Positions 9,085 through 18,489 of a stretch of 64,000 nucleotides of DNA are shown here, piece after piece. The first letter of the stretch is position 1; every line of letters begins with the position of its first letter. The notes under the pieces are model-generated. The model had not been told where the DNA came from, ran no database searches, and saw only the letters and a list, made by a program, of their open reading frames with translations. The stretch comes from Breoghania sp. L-A4. Its GTDB lineage: Bacteria; Pseudomonadota; Alphaproteobacteria; Rhizobiales; Stappiaceae. The stretch lies in assembly GCF_003432385.1 (NCBI RefSeq), contig NZ_CP031841.1, positions 1,713,579-1,777,578 of the forward strand, in the 5' to 3' direction. Position numbers and translations under genes: made by a program.

Positions 9085-11699
9085 ATGGAATCGACCCTCT
9101 TTCGCTTCATCTGGAAATACAGCGCCCGGCAGCAGCTCTATATCGTTTTGATAACGGTGCTGTCGTTTCCCGCGCTGTACACCATGCTGGAAGTGCCCAA
9201 GCTGATCGTCAACGATGCGATTCAGGGCGGGCCCGGCCCCCGCACGTTCTTCGGCATCGAGTTCGCTCAGGTTCCCTATCTGATGGCCTTGTGCCTCGGC
9301 TTCCTGTCGTTGGTGGTGATCAACAACGCGGTCAAATACGTTCTCAACGTCTACAAGGGCCAGACCGGCGAGCGCATGCTGCGCCGCTTGCGCTTTGACT
9401 TGTTCCAACGTGTGCTGCGCTTCCGGCTGCCGCAGTTCCGCCGTGTCTCATCGAGCGAGATCATTCCGATGATCACGGCCGAGGTCGAGGATCTCGGCGG
9501 CTTCATTGGCGATGCGGTGGCGGTTCCGGCGTATCAGGGCGGCACCTTGATCGTCTACATCACGTTCATTTTCGCGCAGGACCCGCTGCTCGGCGCGGCC
9601 GCCATCTCGCTGTATCCGGTGCAGGCCTACATCATTCCGAAGCTGCAGAAGCGCGTGATCCAGCTGTCGCGGATGCGGGTGCGCAATGTGCGCGCCGTGG
9701 CCGACAAGATCGGCGAGAGCATCAACGGGGCGACGGAGATCCACGCCAACGACACGTCGGTTCTGCATATGGCGGAAGTGTCGGCGCGGCTGCACACCAA
9801 CTACGACATCCGCTACGCGATCTTCAAACGCAAATACATGATCAAGTTCGTGAACAATTTCATGAACCAGCTCACGCCCTTCTTCTTTTACTCCATCGGC
9901 GGATATCTGGTGATTCGCGGCCAGATCAGCTTCGGCGCGCTGGTGGCCGTGCTCGCCGCCTACAAGGACCTGGCGGGACCCTGGAAGGAACTGCTGGCCT
10001 ACTACCAGATCCTCGCGGACGTGAACGTCAAGTATCAGGCTGTGATCGAGAATTTCGATCCGCCCGATCTCTACAAGGTGGAACGGCTGACGGCCGACGA
10101 GGTGCTGGCGCTACAGGGCGATCTGTCGTTTTCCAGCGTCACGTTTTCCGGCGGCGCGGCGGGCCAGGAGGTCAACGGGGTCTCGTTCAAGGTGCCGCAG
10201 GGAACGGCTGTGGCCATCGTCGGAGAGGACGGCTCGGGCCGCTCGGAAACCCTGCAGCTTGCCGCGGGAATTCTGAGTCCGGCCTCGGGACGGGTGGAGA
10301 TCGGCAAGAGCAACCTGGAGGATCTGGGCGAGGCGACGCTCGGGCGGCTCATCTCCTATGTCAACGCCGCGCCGCATATCTTCAGCGGCACCATCCGCGA
10401 CAATCTGTTCTACGGTCTGCGTCACCGGCCGCGCGGGATGTCGAGGCGACGGGCGCGGAGGCCGAGTACAAGCGCCGCGAAGCGCTGCAGACGGCCAATT
10501 CGCCCTTCGATCCGGAACTGCCCTGGGAGGATCTTGTGGCGGCCGGCGTGAACAGCCCGGCGGCGCTGGACGAGCGCGCGCTGTCCATCGTCGACGCCGT
10601 GGGGCTCGGAGACGACGTCTACCGCATGGGCCTGCAGGCGCGGCTGGATCCCGACGTTCATCCTGGCGTGGCCGAGCATATTCTGAAGGTGCGCAAGGCG
10701 ATCGCCGAGCGCGTGTCGTCCGACACGAAACTGCAGCATGTGGTCGAACTGTGGAACATCGAGACGTTCAACCAGTCCGCGACCCTGGGCGAGAACCTGC
10801 TTTACGGCGTGCCGGCGGATATGGACATGACGATCGAGAAGATCGCCGCCAATCCCCGGCTTGTCGCCTTTCTGAAGCGGCAGAGCCTGTACGACCGCTT
10901 CGTGGCGATCGGCATCAAGATCGCGGATACGATGATCGAATTGTTCGCCAGCGTCAGCGCCGACTCGGTGCTGCTGGGCGCCTACTCCTTCATCACGCCG
11001 GATGAATTGCCGGAGTTCGAGAAGATTCTTCGAAAGACGCGCGCAGCCGGTGCGAGCGCGCTCTCCGAAGCGCAATGCGGGCGGCTGATCGGCCTGGCTT
11101 TCAAGCTGGTGCCCTCCCGCCACCGTCTCGGCGTTGTCGATGACGCACTGGCCGCCGACATCGTGACCGCGCGCAAGCGTTTCCACGAGGAGATCATGGC
11201 CACGTCGAAGCGTTACGTCATTCTGGATATCGACCGTTACATCGGCCCGCTGACCATCGAGGAGAACCTGTTGTTCGGCCGGCCGCGGGTCGACCGGCGC
11301 GACAGCCGCGAGCGCATCGACCAGCTTATCGGTGCGATGGTCGACGAACTGGATCTGCGCGAGCCGATTCTCAGCGCCGGCCTGGATTTCCATGTCGGGG
11401 TCGCGGGCTCGCGCCTGACAGGCGGCCAGCGGCGCAAGATCGCGTTGGCGCGCGGGATCATGAAACGCCCGGAGATGATGATTCTCGACGATATCGCCGC
11501 CGGGCCCGGAGCGGAAGACGCGCGGTTGCGCGCGATGATTCGCCGTGAACTGGTCGGCAAGACAGTGCTGTTCGGGATCTCCGATCAGCAGGTCGCAGCC
11601 GAATTCGACATGGTCCTTAGAATGACCGGTGGCAGTCTTGCCCGGAGTCAGGTGACAAATGGTGAGCGGCCGGTTGAGATGTCGGCGGGCGAGGCGTGA
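9085..11699 (+). CDS. ABC exporter-like protein with degenerate, expanded ATPase domain (one-base frameshift)
   Basis: Reads as two frames joined between about 10421 and 10438. One added base gives 871 residues. Residues 1-320 are an exporter-type membrane domain (several hydrophobic helices, intracellular loops with NVRAVADKIGESINGATEIH). The nucleotide-binding domain is odd. The Walker A region reads GEDGSGRSE at about residue 380, with Arg for Lys. The Q-loop has Ala for Gln (VNAAPHIFSGTIRDN). The signature LTGGQRRKIALARG comes only at about residue 778. Walker B ends LDD instead of LDE, and the switch histidine is replaced (LFGISDQQ). About 390 residues separate Walker A from the signature, where about 100 is normal, and the segment TIRDNLFYGL recurs as TLGENLLYGV and TIEENLLFGR. 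It lies upstream of cNMP-binding and cyclase genes. It may be a non-hydrolysing transporter-like protein. Confidence 0.82.
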
Positions 11700-11820
11700 A
11701 TGACGCAGCGCGGCCGGCCATCTGGGCGAAGGGTTGGCGTGAGCCACGCGCCGGAGCGTCTGACCGGTGATCGGGCGGGGCGATACGGGGTGACGGTGAT
11801 CAACACAGGGAGCTGCCACG

Positions 11821-12288
11821 ATGTCGTTGGAAACTGAAGTGGATGCCCTGCGCAAGGTGCCGCTTTTTCGCGGAATCGACGCCGGAAAATTGCGTCTGCT
11901 GGCCTTTATCAGCGACCGGACGCAGTTCCACGAGGGTGAGCATTTGTGCGAGCAGGGCGATACGGGCGACAGTGCCTATATCATTCTGCAAGGCTCCGCC
12001 GATGTCGTCGTGGCGACGGATCGCGGAGAGCGAACGGTCGCCACCATCGGGGCCAATGATATTGTCGGGGAGATCGCCATTCTCTGCGACGTACCGCGCA
12101 CGGCCACGCTTGTGGCGAAAACGGATCTGGATGTGCTGACGGTGTCCAAGGAAAACTTCCTCAAGCTTCTCGAGGAGTTCCCGGAAATGGCGCTGGAGGT
12201 GATGCGGGTGCTGGCCCAGCGGCTGGAAAAGACAACACGCGACTTGGCGATTTCCAAGGCGCAAGCAACCGGGCCGGCGACCGGCTGA
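11821..12288 (+). CDS. stand-alone cyclic-nucleotide-binding protein
   Basis: Protein of 155 residues made almost entirely of one cNMP-binding domain. The phosphate-binding cassette reads VGEIAILCDVPRTATLVAKT and keeps the Glu and Arg that hold the ribose and cyclic phosphate. The preceding GDTGDSAYIILQG is the conserved beta-barrel strand. There is no DNA-binding helix-turn-helix, kinase or channel part, so it is not a Crp-type transcription factor. It probably acts as a free cAMP or cGMP-responsive subunit on a partner, plausibly the ABC protein encoded 120 bases upstream or the hydrolase downstream. ATG 11821 follows an AGGGAG-type site. Confidence 0.9.
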   Translation: MSLETEVDALRKVPLFRGIDAGKLRLLAFISDRTQFHEGEHLCEQGDTGDSAYIILQGSADVVVATDRGERTVATIGANDIVGEIAILCDVPRTATLVAKTDLDVLTVSKENFLKLLEEFPEMALEVMRVLAQRLEKTTRDLAISKAQATGPATG

Positions 12289-12301
12289 GGAGACTGACCG
12301 C

Positions 12302-13126
12302 GTGACGCGTGACTTTTCGGTGCGATTTTGGGGGGTTCGCGGTTCCACGCCAACCCCGGGCGAGGATACGTTGCGCTACGGCGGCGAAACAACGGCGCTT
12401 GAGATTCGTGCGGGCGAGAGGCTCATCCTTATTGACTGCGGATCCGGCGCGCGCCGCTTCGGTCAGCAGCTCATGGCGGAGAGTCTGCGCTCCTTCGATC
12501 TGCTCTTCACCCACACACATCTTGATCACATATGCGGGCTGCCGTTCTTTTCGCCCGCCTATGACAAGAACTTCCAGATCCGCTGCTGGGCGGGGCATTT
12601 TCCAGAACCCTCGGGCCTGCAAAACGTCATTTCCCGCATCATGTCGCCGCCGATTTTCCCGGTCGCGGCCGACACGCTGAACGCCGTGACCTTCAAAGAG
12701 TTCAAGGCCGGCGGTGCTCTGGCGCTCGGTGACGATGTGAGCGTCCGCTCCATCAAGCTGAACCATCCCGGAGGCGCCTGCGGCTACCGCGTCGACTTCG
12801 AGGGACGGGCGCTTGCGGTGATCACGGATCACGAGCACGGCGATGCGGCGATCGATGCCGCGATCGCCGCGTTCGTGCAGGGTGTCGATGTCATGGTCTA
12901 CGACAGCATGTACACCGACGAGGAACTGCCGCGGTACATTGGCTGGGGGCATTCCACCTGGCAGGAGGCGACGCGGCTGGCCCGGCGCGCCGATGTCGCG
13001 CGGCCGGTGCTGTTTCACCACGATCCGTGCCGGACCGATGACCAACTGGATGTGATTGGGGCCGCGGCGCGGGGCGAGCATGCGGGCGCGCTGGTGGCGC
13101 GCCAGGGCATGGTGCTGACCCTGTAG
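12302..13126 (+). CDS. metallo-beta-lactamase-fold hydrolase, possible cyclic nucleotide phosphodiesterase
   Basis: Protein of 274 residues starting at GTG 12302, 13 bases after the cNMP-binding gene. The N-terminus VRFWGVRGSTPTPG is the typical opening of the PhnP/class II phosphodiesterase-like branch. Metal ligands are visible in FTHTHLDHICGLPFF (HxHxDH), LNHPGGACGYRV, AVITDHEH and LFHHDP. This branch includes cyclic-nucleotide and cyclic-phosphate phosphodiesterases. Placed between a cNMP-binding protein and a nucleotide cyclase, a role in degrading the messenger is attractive but is inference from context. No membrane segment is seen. Confidence 0.87.
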   Translation: MTRDFSVRFWGVRGSTPTPGEDTLRYGGETTALEIRAGERLILIDCGSGARRFGQQLMAESLRSFDLLFTHTHLDHICGLPFFSPAYDKNFQIRCWAGHFPEPSGLQNVISRIMSPPIFPVAADTLNAVTFKEFKAGGALALGDDVSVRSIKLNHPGGACGYRVDFEGRALAVITDHEHGDAAIDAAIAAFVQGVDVMVYDSMYTDEELPRYIGWGHSTWQEATRLARRADVARPVLFHHDPCRTDDQLDVIGAAARGEHAGALVARQGMVLTL

Positions 13127-13272
13127 CGGCCGCAAGGGCGCAAGACGCACGGGGACATCGGCCGGTGCCGGGGTGATATCCGGATGGGTATCGCCGTTGG
13201 TCCGGCGCCGGTGCATCAATTGGAATTCGTTTGAAATCAACCTGAATTTCTTTTGAAAGAAGGCCAAGCATC

Positions 13273-14619
13273 ATGGCGCGATTCAAGCAGCTCTGGCAGC
13301 CGTCGCCCAGCCGGATGGTGGTGCCCGTGCGCATCCGTGATGAGATTCACCGCCGTGACGCGGCCGCCGAACGGCTCATCGGCTGGGTCCAGCTTGGGGT
13401 GGTGCTGTTCTTCGCGCTGCTTTATTCGCTGGCGCCGCGCGCCGAGGGCACGCAGGGGTTCAATTTCGTTCCCTTCGCCCTGAGCACCTATTTCCTGTTT
13501 ACGATCATACGCTTGTACATCTCCTACCAGCGGGAATTGCCCGACTGGTATCTGATGATCTCGATCGTCGTCGACGTCTGCCTGCTTGTCGGCATCATTT
13601 TCTCGTTTCACATCCAGTACGGGCAGCATCCGACCTTCTACCTGAAGGCGCCGACGCTGATGTATGTGTTCCTGTTCATCTCCCTGCGCGCGCTCCGGCT
13701 TGATCCAAGCTTCGTGCTGACCACGGGGCTCGTTGCCGCCGCCGGCTGGTTCGGCCTCGTCGCCTATGCCGTGATCGCCGACATGGACGGCATGCATGTG
13801 ACCCGCAACTATGTGGAGTATCTGACCTCCAATTCGATCCTCATCGGCGCCGAGCTCGACAAGCTGATCATCATTCTGGCGGTGACGGGTATTCTCTCCG
13901 TCAGCCTGTACCGGGCGCGCACGATCTTTTTCGAGGCGATCCGCGACCATGTCGCGGCGGAGGATCTGAAACGGTTCTTCGCGCCGGAAGTGGCGCAGTC
14001 GATAACCGGCGCCGATGTGGCGCTCGAAGCCGGGCAGGGGGTGTCGCGCACCGCCGCCGTCATGGTCGTCGACATCCGCTCGTTCACGACGGCGGCCGAG
14101 AGCCTGCCGCCGGAAACCGTCATGCGCGTGCTCTCGCGCTACCAGGAATGCGTGGTGCCGATCATCCAGCGCAACAACGGCCGCATCGACAAGTTCCTCG
14201 GCGACGGCATTCTGGCGACCTTCGGCGCGGTGCAGGCCTCCGAGACCTACGCCGCCGACGCGGTCGCCGCGATGCGGGACATTTCCGAGCGGATGCGTGC
14301 CGTCGCCGCCGAGTTCGTCGACGAGGGATGGCCGGAGCCGCTGCGCGTTGGCGTCGCCGCCGCCTGCGGTCCGGTCACCGTGGGTGTCATCGGCACCGCG
14401 AGTCGGCTGGAATACACGGTGATCGGGTCGCCGGTGAACCTCGCCGCAAAGCTCGAGGACGCCAACAAGGCGCTGCGCACATCGGCGATCCTCACCGCCG
14501 ACTGTCTGCGGATTGCCCGCAGTCAGGGCAGTCTGGTCGGTGATGTGGAGATGCGCCCCGGCGTGACGGTCGCCGGTATCGCGCAGCCGCTGGACATCGC
14601 GGTGCTCGCCCGGTCTTGA
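13273..14619 (+). CDS. membrane-bound class III adenylate/guanylate cyclase
   Basis: Protein of 448 residues. About six hydrophobic helices occupy residues 35-230, followed by a linker (DHVAAEDLKRFFAPEVAQSI) common to CyaA-like bacterial cyclases. The catalytic domain has both metal aspartates: VVDIRSFTTAAESLP and IDKFLGDGILATFGA. It also has the substrate region LEYTVIGSPVNLAAKLED. Lys in IDKFLGDG and Thr in EYTVIG favour ATP over GTP. The enzyme makes cyclic AMP at the inner membrane. It is the last gene of a set with a cNMP-binding protein and a candidate phosphodiesterase, so synthesis, sensing and breakdown may be co-encoded. ATG 13273 follows a GAAAGAAGG site. Confidence 0.93.
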   Translation: MARFKQLWQPSPSRMVVPVRIRDEIHRRDAAAERLIGWVQLGVVLFFALLYSLAPRAEGTQGFNFVPFALSTYFLFTIIRLYISYQRELPDWYLMISIVVDVCLLVGIIFSFHIQYGQHPTFYLKAPTLMYVFLFISLRALRLDPSFVLTTGLVAAAGWFGLVAYAVIADMDGMHVTRNYVEYLTSNSILIGAELDKLIIILAVTGILSVSLYRARTIFFEAIRDHVAAEDLKRFFAPEVAQSITGADVALEAGQGVSRTAAVMVVDIRSFTTAAESLPPETVMRVLSRYQECVVPIIQRNNGRIDKFLGDGILATFGAVQASETYAADAVAAMRDISERMRAVAAEFVDEGWPEPLRVGVAAACGPVTVGVIGTASRLEYTVIGSPVNLAAKLEDANKALRTSAILTADCLRIARSQGSLVGDVEMRPGVTVAGIAQPLDIAVLARS

Positions 14620-14768
14620 CCGCCGCGCGGCAACCTGCGACCTCTCCATTTCGAGATTGGCCAGGGGCACGCGGGCATCACCGCGGTGACTCCGGCCGCT
14701 ACCGGGTATGGGTGCGTCCCGCCGCTTGCTAGAAGGCGCCGCGGCGGGCGCGAGGGAGATTTGGATAC

Positions 14769-15536
<768 letters not shown>

Positions 15537-15575
15537 GGCTCCGTTCAAGCAACGACTTTCGATTTCATGCGGTCC

Positions 15576-15608
15576 GGCGTCTGCTTCCCCAGAGGCAGAC
15601 GCCGTTTT
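15576..15608 (+). terminator. rho-independent terminator after the SDR gene
   Basis: GGCGTCTGC at 15576-15584 pairs with GCAGACGCC at 15595-15603, leaving a 10-base loop, and is followed by GTTTTG. It lies 40 bases past the SDR stop. Confidence 0.8.
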
Positions 15609-15849
15609 GCGGCCCGGAGGCCGGCATGCCACTCGCGGATGCTGGAAATCATATCGTCTCTTATTGATTTGTGATTTAATGATATCTTTCGGCGGGGTGG
15701 ATTTCATAACGCTCTTGCCAAATGCCATTCGGAGCGCTGGTCAACAGGCGCCAAGCGGATGGCGCGGGGCGGATTTGCGGCATTTCTGTCACAAATGAGG
15801 ATTTGTGACCCGAGCAGCGCCCTGCTGTGCGATGTATCGGGGGCGGTCC
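15609..15849. other. AT-rich intergenic stretch before the lipoprotein gene
   Basis: About 240 bases without a gene. The part around 15645-15700 is clearly richer in A and T than its surroundings (for example TTATTGATTTGTGATTTAAT) and probably carries the promoter of the lipoprotein-protease pair. No unambiguous -35/-10 pair was identified. Confidence 0.4.
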
Positions 15850-17232
15850 ATGCGTTTTTTCGTTTCGACGATTGTTTCAGTCAAGATGTCATCCCACGAC
15901 GTTCGGGCATTGAATGTCGCTGGCAAGCCAGGCGCCAGGCGCCGAGTTCGCGACCGCCGCCCGTGGCTTCGTGGCGCCGCCGTTCTCGTGGCCGCGGGGC
16001 TGGGCGGCTGCGCCTCGGTTACCAGCGTTGACGAACTCAGTGAGCAGAACCGCCGCAACACGTCTTTCGCCTACATGCTGCCCAAGGCGGTTTTGCCGGT
16101 TCAACTGCTGGAAAGCCGCGGCAACTTCATCATCAATGCGGGCGCGCCGGCCTATGTCGGTGACCCGCGCCACACCTATTACGTCAGCTACAGGCCAAAC
16201 CCGCTGAGTTCCGACACGGTCGATGTGACGGTCGGCGACAACGGCCTGCTGAAGACCGTGAATGTGGCGGCCGACGACAAGACAGGCGACTTTTTGATCA
16301 ACCTCGCCAAGTCCTACGGCGCGATCAAGTCGTTCGGCAAGGAATCGAGCCTGCAGGGCGCAACGCTGATCGCCCAGGTCGATATCGATCCAGACGACCC
16401 TGTCACCATGCGCGCGGGTGAGGACGCCATCGCCGCCGCCATCAGGATCCGGACGGCCGCCGGCATTCGCGACAATTGCGGCGCCGCCGCCGCCAAGGAC
16501 GAGGACAAGGTGAATCTGTGCGGCGTCTACCGCTCCCTGAGGGCGACGCGTCCGAGCGTCAAGCTGACGGCCTTCGCGCCGGACCTCGTTCCGCAAGCCA
16601 CGCTGCCCGATTGCCGGATCGGCGTGTGCTACCGGCTTCCCGTTCCCTACCGGATATCCGCCGGTTTCAAGATCGGCGGCGACGTGGCGGTCAGTTCCGT
16701 CATCGTGCCGCTGCCCAATGGCGGGCCTGTCGTGGCGACGGATTTCTCCCGTACTCCGTTCGTCAACAAGGTGATCAATGCCGGCTTCACCAATGGCATT
16801 CTCACCTCGCTGAAGGTCGAGAAGCCCAGCGAGGCGGCGGCCGTGGCGCTGTTGCCCGCGACCATCATCGAGGCGTTGTTCGCCTCGATCGCCGACACGT
16901 TCACGAGCCGCGAGTCGGCGCTCAAAGCGGAAGTGGCCTATGTGAATGAGATCCAGAAGTTGGAAGAGGCGAGGAGCAACAAGGAGACGTCGCTGCTCGA
17001 CGGCAGGACGTCGATCATGAGTGTCGGCATGGGAACGTCCGAGAAGCTGCAGGGCGGTGACGGCGGCGTGACCAACCAGGCGGAAGCATCGAACGACGGT
17101 GCATCGGGCGGCGGCGCATCTGGTGGGGGAGCATCTGGTGGGGGCGCATCGAGCGGCGGCGCGAACCCCGAAAGCGGCCCCTTCGAGAACCAGACCCCGG
17201 ACTGCACGCGGGGCGACTGCTCCGGCGATTGA
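15850..17232 (+). CDS. predicted lipoprotein of unknown function with C-terminal ASGGG repeats
   Basis: I do not recognise the family. From ATG 15850 the protein has 460 residues; ATG 15886 is also possible. An Arg-rich stretch is followed by LRGAAVLVAAGLGGCAS, a lipobox (LGGC) predicting lipidation at Cys and export. The body contains NPLSSDTVDVTVGDNGLLKT, a pattern seen in cell-surface proteins with YARHG- or DUF4831-like strands, and two Cys-rich turns (DNCGAAAAK, CRIGVCYRLP). The tail has four ASGGG-type repeats (17101-17160) and ends with two Cys, possibly an exposed flexible linker. Its stop is only 7 bases before the V8-like protease start, so the two are co-transcribed and may be partners. 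Confidence 0.65.
   Translation: MRFFVSTIVSVKMSSHDVRALNVAGKPGARRRVRDRRPWLRGAAVLVAAGLGGCASVTSVDELSEQNRRNTSFAYMLPKAVLPVQLLESRGNFIINAGAPAYVGDPRHTYYVSYRPNPLSSDTVDVTVGDNGLLKTVNVAADDKTGDFLINLAKSYGAIKSFGKESSLQGATLIAQVDIDPDDPVTMRAGEDAIAAAIRIRTAAGIRDNCGAAAAKDEDKVNLCGVYRSLRATRPSVKLTAFAPDLVPQATLPDCRIGVCYRLPVPYRISAGFKIGGDVAVSSVIVPLPNGGPVVATDFSRTPFVNKVINAGFTNGILTSLKVEKPSEAAAVALLPATIIEALFASIADTFTSRESALKAEVAYVNEIQKLEEARSNKETSLLDGRTSIMSVGMGTSEKLQGGDGGVTNQAEASNDGASGGGASGGGASGGGASSGGANPESGPFENQTPDCTRGDCSGD
17101..17160 (+). repeat. four tandem 15-base units encoding ASGGG
   Basis: Four 15-base units follow each other: GCATCGGGCGGCGGC, GCATCTGGTGGGGGA, GCATCTGGTGGGGGC and GCATCGAGCGGCGGC. They encode Ala-Ser-Gly-Gly-Gly with one variant (ASSGG). 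The repeat lies in frame in the tail of the lipoprotein gene and could vary in copy number between strains. Confidence 0.9.
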
Positions 17233-17239
17233 GCGAGGC

Positions 17240-18274
17240 ATGGCCATGGCGAGGAAGAAGACGCCGGGAAGCACATCGAAGCGGTTGCCGGAGATGGTCG
17301 AGATTGATCTCGGCGGTCTCGAGCGCGGCGAGGCCTTTCCGGAAGGTTATTTCGGCCCGGCGCCGGCGGGCATCTTTGGACCACGTAGCCTGCGCGACCC
17401 GCTCGAGCTCTACGCGCCCTGCTACATGGACGATATGTTCGGCGCCGGGATGATCGAGCCATCGCACCGCGCGGCGCGGGCCGCCGTGACGGGTTCGCTC
17501 CTTCCGCCGCCGCTTCCGCGTCCCAAACCCGCGGCTATGCCGGACGATGCCGCGAGCCAGGCCGATGGCGAGGGCGGGCCACCCACCGACACCAAGCAGA
17601 AGATCATCTTCGATCCGAAGGATGACCGGGTGCCGGTCGACAACACGCTCTCGCCGCCGCACCGCTGCATCTGCCGGCTCAGGACGGTGATGACCACCGG
17701 CGCCGTCGCCTTCGGCACGGGCTGGTTCGCTTCGCCCAACATTGTGGTGACTGCCGGCCACTGCCTGTTTCCCAAGGAGGGGCACACGCCGCTCGAGATC
17801 TACGTGACGCCCGGTCTCAACCGCAGCCAGGAGCCTTTCCAGTCGCAACGCTCCAAGGTGGTGCGCGTTCCGACGCAATGGACGAAGGCAAAGGACGACC
17901 GGTTCGACTACGGCGTCATCGTGCTGCCCGACAAGCACATGGGCAGCCAGACCGGCTGGTTCGGCTATGCCTCGACGAAGGATTCTCATCTGGACAACAT
18001 GCGCATCAACAGCCTCGGCTATCCGCAAGACGGCGGCTACGTGATCCAGGTGTCCTGCCCGGGCCGCATCCGGGCTTTCGCCGATGACTATCTCTGGCAC
18101 AGCGTCGACACCAAGGAAGGCCAGAGCGGTAGCCCGATCTTTCACACTTCGACCGACGGCAAGCGCACGGTGATCGGCATTCACACCGACGCCGATGGGA
18201 GCCTCAATCGTGCGGTGCGGATCACGCCGCAGATTTTCAAGGAGATTCTCGATGCGATAAACGACAACGCCTGA
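17240..18274 (+). CDS. V8-like (glutamyl endopeptidase type) serine protease
   Basis: Protein of 344 residues. The trypsin/V8 fold is indicated by the catalytic triad: His in NIVVTAGHCLF, Asp in DDRFDYGVIVL and Ser in KEGQSGSPIF. The oxyanion region and the final VIGIHTDADGS-N-A are also typical of S1B proteases. The first 120 residues are a low-complexity Pro-rich pro-region (LLPPPLPRPKPAAMP) with no obvious signal peptide at ATG 17240 (MAMARKK). Export therefore is unclear. The gene follows the lipoprotein gene by 7 bases. The protease may process or be tethered by its lipoprotein neighbour; this is inference. Confidence 0.85.
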   Translation: MAMARKKTPGSTSKRLPEMVEIDLGGLERGEAFPEGYFGPAPAGIFGPRSLRDPLELYAPCYMDDMFGAGMIEPSHRAARAAVTGSLLPPPLPRPKPAAMPDDAASQADGEGGPPTDTKQKIIFDPKDDRVPVDNTLSPPHRCICRLRTVMTTGAVAFGTGWFASPNIVVTAGHCLFPKEGHTPLEIYVTPGLNRSQEPFQSQRSKVVRVPTQWTKAKDDRFDYGVIVLPDKHMGSQTGWFGYASTKDSHLDNMRINSLGYPQDGGYVIQVSCPGRIRAFADDYLWHSVDTKEGQSGSPIFHTSTDGKRTVIGIHTDADGSLNRAVRITPQIFKEILDAINDNA

Positions 18275-18489
18275 GCATGGGGATCGTCACGCGACCGCGT
18301 GCGGGACACGCCAGGCGGGTGTCTGGCCGTCATTGGAGACCCCCGATAGGTGTCCGGGCGGCGTTCTGTCAGGCTTGCAGGGTCCCCGCCGCGCCGCATT
18401 GCGGCACATCGCATTGTATTTGCCGGTGGAATACGCTTTTATCTGTGGCAATCGGGAACGGCGAAACGCCGATCGATAGGGGAGTTCCA

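Noticed and set aside
10421-10438. Programmed -1 ribosomal frameshift in the ABC gene
   Set aside because: No slippery heptamer of the X-XXY-YYZ type is present, and seven other genes in the window show the same one-base deficit.
9085-11699. Two separate ABC half-genes
   Set aside because: Neither frame alone has a whole nucleotide-binding domain, the second has no start with a ribosome-binding site at the joint, and one base joins them smoothly.
17101-17160. CRISPR or minisatellite locus
   Set aside because: The four units are contiguous coding repeats in frame, without spacers.
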